NCBI RefSeq assembly: GCF_021234875.1 | Contig: NZ_JAJQVM010000016.1 | Coordinates: 51,054 to 115,053 of the forward strand | Direction of reading: 5' to 3' | Length of the DNA stretch: 64,000 nucleotides | Source: Marinibactrum halimedae | Lineage (GTDB): Bacteria; Pseudomonadota; Gammaproteobacteria; Pseudomonadales; Cellvibrionaceae | Shown here: positions 9,071 through 17,933 of the stretch, piece by piece | Layout of the letters: each line of letters begins with the position of its first letter | Position numbering within the stretch: the first letter of the stretch is position 1 | Notes under the pieces: generated by a model | Seen by the model: only the letters and a program-made list of their open reading frames with translations | Databases searched by the model: none | Told to the model about the DNA's origin: nothing | Made by a program: the position numbers and the translations under genes

Positions 9071-9198
9071 GTACTCCTTTAATGATGTACCCGTTTAATG
9101 ATGTACTCCTTTAATAACGCACCTCTTTAATGTCGTACTCTGATAATGGAGTCCTTCGATAATGGGGTCCTTCGATAATGGAGCCCTTCGATAAAAGT
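9071..9198. repeat. eight-copy 16-bp tandem repeat array
   Basis: Eight contiguous 16-bp units run from 9071 to 9198, starting at 9071, 9087, 9103, 9119, 9135, 9151, 9167 and 9183. Each begins GTAC, GTCC or a close variant, with TTTAAT or GATAAT in the middle. The array drifts along its length: the first units read GTACTCCTTTAATGAT and the last GTCCTTCGATAATGGA. It ends seven bases before the 3' end of the rhomboid gene, so it is in that gene's 3' flank. Confidence 0.93.
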
Positions 9199-9205
9199 AT
9201 GCAGT

Positions 9206-10105
9206 TTAGGTCTGGAAACGGCGTGTGGCCAGCCCTAAAGCCACTCCCGCCAATAACCCACCTAAATGAGCACCATTGGCAATAGAACCCTCAATGAATA
9301 AATCAATGCCACCGACCATACCTAACACTAGCCACAACAACATAAACATCGCCAATACGTTTGGCACCTTCACCGCAGGTTCTTCGACAACACGCTGGTA
9401 CACTAAAATGAAGCCTAATAAGCCGTACACCACGCCCGATAAGCCCCCAAACAACGAGGGGCCACTCCACCAATATTGAGCCATATTAGAGATCAACATC
9501 AGAAACAACAGCGCACTGCCCATGGCCAGTGAACCGAATTTAGCCTCCAAACGTGCGCCGAACACCCATATCCACACACTATTAGAGAGATAATGCAGAG
9601 CGCCGAAATGCAAAAACGCCGGCGAGACCAGCCGCCATACTTCAAACTGAGACAAGGTATACTGCCATCGAATAAACGCAATTCGATCGCCGTAGGGGAT
9701 AAACCCCGTGAAGGTCAATAGCGAGAGCCACCCTTTCGTGCCTGTGGCATCCAACCACACTACCATGGCACCCAAGAATCCCAATACTAAGGTCATGATC
9801 GTTAAGGGGGCATTTTTGGCGGGACCGGTCAAAAAACGTTGGACACTTTCAGAGAAACGTTCAGAGAAACGTTGGCTCGAGGTTGATTTGGGAACGATTA
9901 ACCCGGCTTTCCACTGTTCTGCCAACGCCTTAACGTGCTCGGCATCGGTGGATTCAGGAAGCCACAGACATTGATGACCCTTTTCTTCTGTGAACCGATG
10001 AGCTAAACCGGCCTGCCATAAAATTTGGCTCAGCTCAGAATAATCATCCGTGAGGGGGAGTTGCGCCAGCGGATACCAATTCACAATCAGGTGAGCCTTT
10101 GTCAA
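9206..10105 (-). CDS. glpG: GlpG-type rhomboid intramembrane serine protease
   Basis: This 299-residue inner-membrane protease has an N-terminal cytoplasmic domain of about 95 residues resembling that of E. coli GlpG, then six membrane helices. Motifs are HFGALHYLSN (H166, H171 and N175, oxyanion region), FGGLSGVVYG (nucleophile S223) and NGAHLGG (catalytic H280), all intact. It cleaves membrane-spanning substrates. The start is uncertain: the frame opens with TTG at 10105, and a GTG at 10084 has AAGG upstream. A 12-bp duplication at 9849-9872 gives a doubled Phe-Ser-Glu-Arg in the linker. Its position between yeaC and the phosphatase matches the pseudomonad order as I recall it. Confidence 0.9.
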   Translation of the reverse strand: MTKAHLIVNWYPLAQLPLTDDYSELSQILWQAGLAHRFTEEKGHQCLWLPESTDAEHVKALAEQWKAGLIVPKSTSSQRFSERFSESVQRFLTGPAKNAPLTIMTLVLGFLGAMVVWLDATGTKGWLSLLTFTGFIPYGDRIAFIRWQYTLSQFEVWRLVSPAFLHFGALHYLSNSVWIWVFGARLEAKFGSLAMGSALLFLMLISNMAQYWWSGPSLFGGLSGVVYGLLGFILVYQRVVEEPAVKVPNVLAMFMLLWLVLGMVGGIDLFIEGSIANGAHLGGLLAGVALGLATRRFQT

Positions 10106-10221
10106 TTAACGTTATTACACTACTTAAGGCTACTGATCGCCGTTTTCAACGACAAGTCCCACCCACCCTTCAACAGCTAGGCCGCCTCAACCCACTTCGT
10201 TTACCCCAATCTTCGTTTAAC

Positions 10222-11223
10222 TCAATCAGCTTCAGGTTGCCGCCATTCGGGCGGATTCACATACACCCATGCAAATTTTTCTGGGCAAAGCTGTGGCTCC
10301 CCATCGTAACGATAGGCCGCCAAGCGACCAAATTTAACCGCACTGTAATCCAGGCAGGCGATGTTGTTTCGAATGGGACGTGGCCGACCTTGCAGCCAAT
10401 AGTGTCCCACAAACAACGGCTTATGTTCAGGACCGTAGTACAGCAGTTGCGCCCTCTCCGCTTCGCTCAATGGTCTGTCCATCAAATCTTCAGGTAACGG
10501 ATCAGGCTGATACACAACGTCTGCATAGGTGATTGGGGTTTTTGCCCAAAATTTGGTGCGAAAAAATCGACGTTGATAACCATCACGACTGGTAATCACC
10601 CGCTCGTCCGGCAACTTTAAACAGGTGCCTCGGGTAAGGCGATCCATCACTTGACCTTCAAAACTGTCTCGATTAACCGAATTGATGATGAAGCGATCAT
10701 CGACCTGATTAGTACCAAATTCGGCCAAGTAACGGTGAATCAGCGACTCATCCCAACAAGCGTGCACCACTCGGAAATCATTAAATTCAATAAACAACGG
10801 CAGGGTTTTAAACCAGGCAAGGTAATCTTTCCAGTCACCGGGGTGGGCTTCAAATTGGGCTTTGGTTTCGGCAATCAATCGATTGTGATGGTGATTATGA
10901 GGACGGAGGTAGTCTCGATCTGAAAGCCAGTCCGGCGCAGGGGTTTCATAGCCAATGGCATTGTATTCATGGTTGCCCATAATCATAGTGGCGGCGTTAT
11001 GCTCGGCCATATCATGAACAATTTGTAGGGCTTCGCGAATGTGAGGGCCTCGGTCGATGATGTCTCCCAAAAAAACCGCTAGGCGTTTAGGATGGCGCCA
11101 TACACCTCGTTGCTTATGATAGCCTAATCGCGTGAGTAAATTGACAAGGGTATCCGCACACCCATGTACGTCACCAATAATGTCATAACCTGTAAAGTGC
11201 TCCAACTCGCCCTGATCTAACAT
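10222..11223 (-). CDS. metallophosphoesterase (calcineurin-like, PrpE/ApaH-like)
   Basis: The 333-residue protein has the metallophosphatase motifs in order: GDVHG (residues about 17-21), GDIIDRG, GNHEYNAIGY, and later histidines in VHACWDE and VGHYWL. It should bind two metal ions and hydrolyse a phosphoester; the substrate is unknown, with diadenosine tetraphosphate-like nucleotides a possibility for this subfamily. No signal peptide is seen. It lies between nadK and the rhomboid gene on the same strand. Confidence 0.88.
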   Translation of the reverse strand: MLDQGELEHFTGYDIIGDVHGCADTLVNLLTRLGYHKQRGVWRHPKRLAVFLGDIIDRGPHIREALQIVHDMAEHNAATMIMGNHEYNAIGYETPAPDWLSDRDYLRPHNHHHNRLIAETKAQFEAHPGDWKDYLAWFKTLPLFIEFNDFRVVHACWDESLIHRYLAEFGTNQVDDRFIINSVNRDSFEGQVMDRLTRGTCLKLPDERVITSRDGYQRRFFRTKFWAKTPITYADVVYQPDPLPEDLMDRPLSEAERAQLLYYGPEHKPLFVGHYWLQGRPRPIRNNIACLDYSAVKFGRLAAYRYDGEPQLCPEKFAWVYVNPPEWRQPEAD

Positions 11224-11381
11224 CGTAACCGTTTATTTACCACCAGCCGTTTGTGTCAACCTAACCCCGTAATACTTAATTTTCCCTCAGAAGTTAATGC
11301 GTACCCTCTCACTTAGGATAGATCAAACCCTTATCGGCCTATAACAGGATTTAGACAAACGCACTTTATATTTTGGCCACT

Positions 11382-12323
11382 CTATTCCACCAAATGGGAA
11401 GCCCAACCCAGTTTACGACGACACGTTTCATAAAAATTATGGTCTGTGGGGTGAATCAGCGTCATTGCGGTGGATTTTTTCTTAATAAAAACTTCATCTC
11501 CTGGCTGGGTCACCACATGAGTTTGCCCATCGCAGGTCACATGGGGGTAAGCCGTGTTATGAGAACCCACTACCAAGCGAATCTCCACATTTCCATTCAA
11601 TAAAATAGGCCGGCTGCTCAACGTGTGCGGATTAAGGGGAACCAACTCAATGGCGTCCAGTTTAGGGTGCATAATCGGTCCTCCGGCACTGAGCGCGTAG
11701 GCGGTAGAGCCCGTTGGAGTAGAAATAATAATGCCGTCAGAACGCTGTCCATACACGAATTGATCATCAATGTAGAGCTCAAACTCAATCATTCGAATGA
11801 ATTTACCGGGGTGCACAACCACGTCATTCAGTGCATCGCCACCGGCAATGGCCTCACCCTCCCGACGTACTTCCATCGACAACAAAAACCGCTCTTCACT
11901 CACATAATGACCTGCCAATACATCCGCGACTTTTTGTTCGATTTCATCAGGTGCGATATCGGTTAAAAAGCCTAACCGACCCCGGTTAACGCCCAATAAC
12001 GGCACGCCATGATTGGAGACTTCTCGCCCTGCCCCCAATAAGCTGCCATCTCCCCCGACCACGATAACCAAATCACACTTACTGCCCAACTCAGCGGCGC
12101 TGAACTCCCCGTGCTCATGGCCTGGCAAGGCAGAGGCGGTATCGGCCTCTAAGACTACGGTCAAACCGCAACTGTCTAAAAAACGCATCAATCGTTTGAT
12201 GGTGTAAATGGCCCGGTCGCTGCCCAAGCGTCCAACTAACCCGATTTTTTTGAACACAGCCGGGCTAACGGGAGTGCTGCTTGATAGGCTGTCTTTGGAT
12301 GAGACGTCAGACGAAGTGGACAT
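11382..12323 (-). CDS. nadK: NAD kinase
   Basis: NAD kinase phosphorylates NAD to NADP in the cytoplasm. The 313-residue protein has the GGDGSLLGAGR nucleotide motif, NRGRLGFLTD, the NDVVVHPG segment, and DGIIISTPTGSTAYALSAGGPI with the catalytic region. It ends with a basic segment near KLGWASHLVE. A serine-rich N-terminal extension of about 25 residues precedes the usual start (KIGLVGRLG). The gene is divergent from the DUF1853 gene, with about 150 bases between the starts. Confidence 0.96.
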   Translation of the reverse strand: MSTSSDVSSKDSLSSSTPVSPAVFKKIGLVGRLGSDRAIYTIKRLMRFLDSCGLTVVLEADTASALPGHEHGEFSAAELGSKCDLVIVVGGDGSLLGAGREVSNHGVPLLGVNRGRLGFLTDIAPDEIEQKVADVLAGHYVSEERFLLSMEVRREGEAIAGGDALNDVVVHPGKFIRMIEFELYIDDQFVYGQRSDGIIISTPTGSTAYALSAGGPIMHPKLDAIELVPLNPHTLSSRPILLNGNVEIRLVVGSHNTAYPHVTCDGQTHVVTQPGDEVFIKKKSTAMTLIHPTDHNFYETCRRKLGWASHLVE

Positions 12324-12474
12324 GAATTTTACAGTGCTCTCTTATCGGTGTACGGTGCGCACTCATTTAGGCGAGTACGGCCTCAAGTATACTCATTCTT
12401 TCACGATATTGAGTCATTTAATCAACGAAGAAGTCAAAAACCAACACCCAAAAATCATGACAGGTGCCCTTACG

Positions 12475-13605
12475 ATGCATTCTAGCCCTTTCCGACATCC
12501 TCTCGTTCGTGACTTGGCATGGGCATTATTGTCACCAAACCTACTAAGCGCCCACGCGTTGCCAGAAGGTATTTCCTTTTTATTCCCTACAGATTTATTC
12601 CCCACAGATTTATTCCCCACAGATTTACTCCCCACAAAAGTGCCTGACTGCCACGACACCCAATACCATAAAATATGGACGTGGTTAAAAGCCCTAGATG
12701 AGCGTCCCCAAACACTCGAAAGTCATTTATTGACGCAAGGCTCTCGTCGAATCGGCGTCCAATTCGAACAACTATTGGCTTTTTATTTTCAGTATGGGCC
12801 TGAAGCAAACACGATTGCCGATTTTCGACAGCGGGTTCAAATCCATCAATCACATTCTCGGACGCCGAAGACCATCGGCGAATTGGATTTTTTATGGCGG
12901 TGCCAATCTCCTGAACAACGCATAGCCCCTGAAATTTACAAAACCGGAAGCCACGTTGAGGCCGCTGTAAAATTTTACATGGGGAACGGAAAACGAGACG
13001 TTGACCTGCAAGACCCTTATCAATGGGTAGGCCCCAATCGTAACGATCGCTTAGCATTAAAACTGAATAAGTTGTTTGATCACCAATTACGGCTTTCTCA
13101 CCATGACTGTGCTCAGGCTGTCATATCGGCACTGGGCATTGAGGTATTGCGCACATACCTGCAACTGAAGGGTCGTTTATTCCTGCCTTGGCGATGGCAT
13201 CTCGCCACACGAGAAGAATGCACCTGCGTTTTACCGGACATCATTGCTTCTGATGCCGAACTGGGTTTCTGGTTACGATTTTCCGAGTTGTCGTCTGTGA
13301 TGAATGAAGCCGCAACCGGTAATCGTTGGGCCGTATTAACCAGACAAGGATGGATGAGTACGGCGGTCTGTACACTGTCTCTGGACTCAACGCCATCCGT
13401 TTCTCACTCATCGGGTATTGAGTGGGTCTCAGCCACGGATGACGCGAAAGCCACTCACTCAGCGCTGTGCGAACACATCAGCAAATATTTCAGCACCTTT
13501 CATCGACCTATATTGATTGCACTTCTGACCAATGATGCTCAGGATGACACTCAGTGGGTAGAGCAACGACGATATTTCGTTACGCCAGACGATTGGGGAG
13601 TTTGA
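12475..13605 (+). CDS. DUF1853 family protein
   Basis: A DUF1853 protein of about 376 residues, function unknown. Recognisable segments are RHPLVRDLAWALLSP at the N-terminus, GRRIGVQFEQLLAFYFQ-like text, TIGELDFLWR, and HVEAAVKFYMG...WVGPNRNDRLALKLNKLFDHQL, which resembles the nuclease-like core seen in this family. The open frame continues upstream into nadK, but ATG 12475 has AGGTG eight bases before it and fits family N-termini. Four 15-bp repeats at about 12586-12645 add FPTDL-FPTDL-FPTDL-LPTK in a loop, an in-frame tandem expansion. It is convergent with the aminotransferase, 11 bases apart. Confidence 0.85.
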   Translation: MHSSPFRHPLVRDLAWALLSPNLLSAHALPEGISFLFPTDLFPTDLFPTDLLPTKVPDCHDTQYHKIWTWLKALDERPQTLESHLLTQGSRRIGVQFEQLLAFYFQYGPEANTIADFRQRVQIHQSHSRTPKTIGELDFLWRCQSPEQRIAPEIYKTGSHVEAAVKFYMGNGKRDVDLQDPYQWVGPNRNDRLALKLNKLFDHQLRLSHHDCAQAVISALGIEVLRTYLQLKGRLFLPWRWHLATREECTCVLPDIIASDAELGFWLRFSELSSVMNEAATGNRWAVLTRQGWMSTAVCTLSLDSTPSVSHSSGIEWVSATDDAKATHSALCEHISKYFSTFHRPILIALLTNDAQDDTQWVEQRRYFVTPDDWGV

Positions 13606-13616
13606 CTCCTTTGAGG

Positions 13617-14801
13617 TTAACCCCCTGAAGCAATGATCGCTTCAACCAAGCGAGGAATATCATGCGAGGTTAAGCCGGCAATATTGATGCGTCCGCTCGG
13701 CAACAAATAAATTCCATACTGAGTTTTTATGGTATTAATTGCCTCTTCTGACAACCCCATTATAGAGAACATCCCCTTGTGACGAATAAGAAAATCAAAA
13801 CGCGACGTCTGGGTTTGTTCTTTGAGGGCCGCCGCCAGCTCATGGCGTAAGGATATTAAACGATTGGACATGGTGAGCAGCTCACTCTTCCACTGCGACG
13901 TTAATCCTCCATCGCCTAAAATCTCCGCCACAATCGCCGCGCCATGGGCCGGCGGCATGGAGTACGCACTTCGGGCCATTTCACACATGGCCTCACGATA
14001 ACGTTTCGCTTGCCGCTCAGATTCTGCAATTACAATCGCCGCACCGGTGCGCTCACGATACAAACCGAAGTTTTTGGAACACGAAACAGACATTAACGCT
14101 TCTTCGACCGCGTCCACCAACAATCGTGCACCATGAATATCTGGTTCCAAACCATCACCCAACCCATGGTAGGCAATATCAATTAGAGGCAAAAAACCAC
14201 GCTCAGGCGCCAATTCTGCCAACGCTTGCCAAGCAGCCAACGATAAGTCCGCACCAGAAGGGTTGTGAGCACAACCGTGCAGAAGAAAAACATCACCTGC
14301 CCCCAATTGCGACGCCAGATCAATCACCGCATCTTCATCAACACATTGACTTTCCCAATCCAAATAGCGATAAGTCTTGACGGTAAGACCGGCCATCTCA
14401 AATACCGGGCGATGATTCACATAGCTAGGGTCGCTGAGCCATATGGTGGCATTAGGCCGGGCCGACGCGATCAGATAAGCCATCAAATTTAATGCCCCGG
14501 TTCCCCCAGGGGTTTGCAAGGTCGACGCGCGGCCATCCGCGTTCAAACCGCCTAACATCATGGTTTGAATAGCCTGGTTGAAGGTTTCATTACCAAAAAT
14601 GCCTTCATAAACCTTGGTGGTTTGGTTGCCCAGCAAACGAGCTTCTGCCGCTTTCACAGCAGCCATAATAGGCGTTAATCCGGTTTCATCTTGATAAACC
14701 CCCACACCTAAATTCAACTTCTGATGGCGAGCGTCGGCAAGATATTCATTAAACAAGGACAAAATGGGGCAAGCCCTGGGGGTAGCAAGGGTATTTAGCA
14801 T
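13617..14801 (-). CDS. aspartate/aromatic amino acid aminotransferase
   Basis: This PLP-dependent class I aminotransferase of 394 residues belongs to the AspC/TyrB type. It has LNLGVGVYQDETG near the N-terminus, YEGIFGNETFNQAI, the cofactor-binding TPGGTGALNL, WLSDPSYVNH, HGCAHNPSGADL, and the Schiff-base lysine in SCSKNFGLYRERTGA. It transfers amino groups between aspartate or aromatic amino acids and 2-oxoglutarate. It is divergent from an Lrp-type regulator with about 200 bases between, so amino-acid-responsive control by that neighbour is a reasonable inference. The choice between aspC and tyrB is not possible by eye. Confidence 0.92.
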   Translation of the reverse strand: MLNTLATPRACPILSLFNEYLADARHQKLNLGVGVYQDETGLTPIMAAVKAAEARLLGNQTTKVYEGIFGNETFNQAIQTMMLGGLNADGRASTLQTPGGTGALNLMAYLIASARPNATIWLSDPSYVNHRPVFEMAGLTVKTYRYLDWESQCVDEDAVIDLASQLGAGDVFLLHGCAHNPSGADLSLAAWQALAELAPERGFLPLIDIAYHGLGDGLEPDIHGARLLVDAVEEALMSVSCSKNFGLYRERTGAAIVIAESERQAKRYREAMCEMARSAYSMPPAHGAAIVAEILGDGGLTSQWKSELLTMSNRLISLRHELAAALKEQTQTSRFDFLIRHKGMFSIMGLSEEAINTIKTQYGIYLLPSGRINIAGLTSHDIPRLVEAIIASGG

Positions 14802-15009
14802 GACATTCGCTCATTAAAAACAGAGAGTAAGAACGTGAGTGAAAAACGTGAGTAAAAAATACGACGAGAATTCTGAAACACCATCGTCGTAGCCTTATCT
14901 CGCTATGCTAAGCCAGTCGATATAGCAATATGTGATTTTTTTTTGATTCAAACCATTATTTTTGGCAAATTATGCTAACAAATTCATTCATATTAGCCAA
15001 AACAACTAT

Positions 15010-15462
15010 ATGGACAAAATTGATCGATTTTTGTTATCACAATTACAACGCGATGCCCGCCAAAGCGCTGCTCAACTCGGCGAACAGGTCGGGCTCTCTC
15101 CCTCTCCTTGCGCACGACGCATTCGACAACTTGAGGAACAGGGTTTTATTGAAGGGGTGTATGCCCGATTAAATACAAAGCAATTGGGTTTTCACTTAAC
15201 CGTTTTTGTTCACGTTCGTTTAAGTGCACACCATGAAGCGGTTATTCTTGAATTCGAGGAAGCCATACAATCGATGGATGAAGTGCTCAATTGTACCGTC
15301 ACATCAGGAAAATTCGATTACTTATTAGAAGTGTTAGTCAAAGATCTAGAGTCTTATGAATTATGGATGAAGTCACTTCACAGGCTTTCGGTTGTCAGCC
15401 AAATTGACAGTGCGTTTTCCATTCGAAAAGTCAAATCCAACGGAGTATTACCCCTTACCTAA
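15010..15462 (+). CDS. Lrp/AsnC-family transcriptional regulator
   Basis: The protein is about 150 residues. An N-terminal winged helix-turn-helix (DKIDRFLLSQLQRDARQSAAQLGEQVGLSPSPCARRI) is followed by a RAM ligand-binding domain (VFVHVRLS, then TSGKFDYLLEVLVKDLESYE). Members respond to amino acids and often control transport or metabolism genes beside them, here probably the divergent aminotransferase. ATG 15010 gives the canonical MDKIDR start; the TTG at 14962 would add 16 non-conserved residues. The AT-rich divergent intergenic region (14802-15009) should hold both promoters. Confidence 0.93.
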   Translation: MDKIDRFLLSQLQRDARQSAAQLGEQVGLSPSPCARRIRQLEEQGFIEGVYARLNTKQLGFHLTVFVHVRLSAHHEAVILEFEEAIQSMDEVLNCTVTSGKFDYLLEVLVKDLESYELWMKSLHRLSVVSQIDSAFSIRKVKSNGVLPLT

Positions 15463-15505
15463 TTCCGCATTACACAAATCCCGCATTAACACAATGAGCA
15501 TTACA

Positions 15506-16780
15506 CTAATACCCAAGAATCACTTTATAATCTCGCAGTACGTAGGGCGCATCACTTAATGCCAAGAGCCCCTGATCAATATTTTTTTGTCCACCACGCA
15601 ACGCTTTTAACCCACCCTTGATGGAAACCACTTGGTAACCCAAACGAGAAAGCACACAGGCTGCCGCATCGCTGCGAAAACCGTGGTCACTGTACAAGAT
15701 ATAACGTTGATTTTTATGGAGCCTACGTAATTGCAGCGCAAGCATACTCAGCGGAATATTCACGGCACCCTTTAAATGTCCAAAACGATATTCGTCACTG
15801 GTGCGAACATCTACTATCACGGTTGGCATGGTACAATTTGCTGTACTTTTTTTTGTTGTATCTGTTGTGGTTGTATTTATTGTGGTTGTGTCTATTATTT
15901 TTGTCTCTTTTAGTGGAGTTTTCTCTGAGGCTTTATCTTCTTCTGAATGAGGCTCCATCTGAGCTGAGGTATCACAAGTAAAAGCTTGTTTCAAAATGGA
16001 TAAACACTCTGAGCAAGAAAGATGCTCTACTTGTGGAGCTTGCAATAAAGGTAAAAAATCATTTTTGTCCAATTTCACTAACACACCATCGCTGCTCATT
16101 CTTACGGTGGCATTACGAGGTAATGAGCTCACCAATGCATCTTCCCCAAAACAACGCCCTGGGCCAATCTCCGCCACACAATTTAATTCTGTGCCGTGTT
16201 TTTTTACCCAAACTTGAGCCGTGCCTTCCTTAATAAAATAACATCCATCACCCACTTCACCTTGTTGGACAATATCGTCTCCATGGTTGACCAATAATGT
16301 GCGCATTTTTTTAAAAATATCACCCACATTCGTCGGTGGCACTTTGAGAAATAAATTGGAATCCAACACAGCATCAATCCATTGCGCGTCTTCGTCTAGA
16401 TCTGGATTCATGGCAAACTGCAGACGCTGAAATTCCGCCATCTGGCTCCAGCATAACTGGTTTTTCAAATCCTGAGCGGGCAAGACTAATAATTCACAAT
16501 CGCTCAGCGCTTTTAATGATTGCAAACCGGTTTCTTGGTAAGCCAATGGGTACAAACTATCGCGCCCACTGACCATTCTGCGTTCACCATTTGAAAAAGC
16601 CAGCTCAAGATCACCGTACAACAAAAAATAATCATTCGTATCTGATGCACACAGGTCTCGCCGCCGGCCACTGAATAAATACTGCGGTTCAATTCCCTCC
16701 AATAAAAACGCAAGCTGGGCATCGGGAATGGCATTAAAAGGAATGAGTGTACGAATGTGTTCGACTTCGAAATGCTTCAT
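15506..16780 (-). CDS. cyclic-nucleotide-binding protein with degenerate rhodanese domain
   Basis: This 424-residue protein appears to hold two cNMP-binding-like domains. The first (about 1-120) is divergent. The second (about 150-250) has EGTAQVWVKKHG and GPGRCFGEDALVSSLPRNATVRM, close to the phosphate-binding cassette. Next come a threonine-rich low-complexity linker (about 295-318, built of short TTT/NTT repeats) and a rhodanese fold (VIVDVRTSDEYRFGHLKGAVNIPL). At the usual catalytic cysteine of the rhodanese loop the sequence reads ILYSDHGFRSD, so Ser replaces Cys and sulfurtransferase activity is unlikely. No DNA-binding HTH is visible. It may act as a nucleotide-responsive scaffold. Confidence 0.85.
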   Translation of the reverse strand: MKHFEVEHIRTLIPFNAIPDAQLAFLLEGIEPQYLFSGRRRDLCASDTNDYFLLYGDLELAFSNGERRMVSGRDSLYPLAYQETGLQSLKALSDCELLVLPAQDLKNQLCWSQMAEFQRLQFAMNPDLDEDAQWIDAVLDSNLFLKVPPTNVGDIFKKMRTLLVNHGDDIVQQGEVGDGCYFIKEGTAQVWVKKHGTELNCVAEIGPGRCFGEDALVSSLPRNATVRMSSDGVLVKLDKNDFLPLLQAPQVEHLSCSECLSILKQAFTCDTSAQMEPHSEEDKASEKTPLKETKIIDTTTINTTTTDTTKKSTANCTMPTVIVDVRTSDEYRFGHLKGAVNIPLSMLALQLRRLHKNQRYILYSDHGFRSDAAACVLSRLGYQVVSIKGGLKALRGGQKNIDQGLLALSDAPYVLRDYKVILGY

Positions 16781-16886
16781 AAATCTCGATAACTGACCAA
16801 AATAAGCCCATCAATAATGAATTCATCAATGTAAAAAGGGAATGGATGGGTCGTTGTTAAATTCTATTTACACACATTATCAAGGC

Positions 16887-17861
16887 TTACATGGGTAAAT
16901 CATACCCTCGCCTCCCTTGTAGCCCACCTGTGTGAATCGCAACCACGACATCACCTTTTGACCATCGTCCTGATTCAACTCCCGCCGCAATGGCGCGCAT
17001 CATTTTGACAGTATAGATTGGGTCAAGTAAAAAGCCGCATTCTGCTTCGAACGCCTGCATAAATGCCTTCAAGTCAGGGGGAAATTTACCGTATCCACCG
17101 CTGTGGTATCCGGTTAAAATCGACCATTGGCAGTGAGGCTTAATACCATAATCCAGCAGTAACTGCTTCACCCTCTCTGTAAGCGTATCCTCCCCTTTTA
17201 GCACACTGACTCCATGAACATTCGCCCACTCTGGTAGCGAACTGATTAAGCCCATTAATGTTGTTGCCGTACCGCAAGGCACAAAGACTTGAAAAGGGGT
17301 AGGAATCGACGACTTATGGCTGGAGCTGGATAGATCAAAGCAACGCAGATGTTGATCGAGCTGATGCTGGATAGACTGTGCTATCACTTGGCAACCTAAC
17401 ACCCCTTCTCGATTAGCCCCACCTTCAGGAATCACCCAGTAGTCTGCCAAATTTGGATCTAGCTGAGCCGCAAAAGTAGGATGATAACGCTGAGCGTAGG
17501 TTTTTCGGTCCACAAATCGTAAAGTCATACCGGCCGCTTCACAATCTCGTAAGGTGGGCGTCAGTTGATGGCGGTAATCTCCTCGCACAATACCCACAGT
17601 GGGAATCTGCAATGCTTTTCCACAATAAGCCAGCGCATGCAAATGATTAGAATAACCCCCACCAAAAGACACCATGCCGATTTTATTCTGAGACTTCATG
17701 GCGTCAACATTACCACGTAACTTATACCATTTATTGCCAGACCAATACGGGTTAATTAAGTCTTCACGCTTTACAAAAAAATGGACTCCGGCAGCGTCTG
17801 TAATAGGCCAGCGTACACGCTGCAGAGGTGTTTCGGGAAAGAGTTGTGTCGAAAATTTCAT
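16887..17861 (-). CDS. PLP-dependent D-cysteine desulfhydrase / ACC deaminase-like enzyme
   Basis: The 324-residue protein is a fold-II PLP enzyme of the D-cysteine desulfhydrase/1-aminocyclopropane-1-carboxylate deaminase group. KREDLINPYWSGNKWYKLRG carries the Schiff-base lysine (K44), FGGGYSNHLHALAY is the substrate/carboxylate loop, VPCGTATTLMG is the phosphate-binding loop, and HTGGLQGRRG lies near the end. It would release ammonia from a small amino acid. Which substrate it uses cannot be decided from motifs, and many bacterial members prefer D-cysteine. No ribosome-binding site stands out before its ATG. Confidence 0.88.
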   Translation of the reverse strand: MKFSTQLFPETPLQRVRWPITDAAGVHFFVKREDLINPYWSGNKWYKLRGNVDAMKSQNKIGMVSFGGGYSNHLHALAYCGKALQIPTVGIVRGDYRHQLTPTLRDCEAAGMTLRFVDRKTYAQRYHPTFAAQLDPNLADYWVIPEGGANREGVLGCQVIAQSIQHQLDQHLRCFDLSSSSHKSSIPTPFQVFVPCGTATTLMGLISSLPEWANVHGVSVLKGEDTLTERVKQLLLDYGIKPHCQWSILTGYHSGGYGKFPPDLKAFMQAFEAECGFLLDPIYTVKMMRAIAAGVESGRWSKGDVVVAIHTGGLQGRRGYDLPM

Positions 17862-17933
17862 TTATGCAAACAGCGATTAAACTGTACTCAAAGTTTATTC
17901 AATAATGTGCGTTATTATTTAATAACGACTACT

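Noticed and set aside
3740..9198. CRISPR array as an explanation for the short repeats
   Set aside because: Units are 14-17 bp and directly adjacent without spacers, differ between loci, and no cas genes are present.
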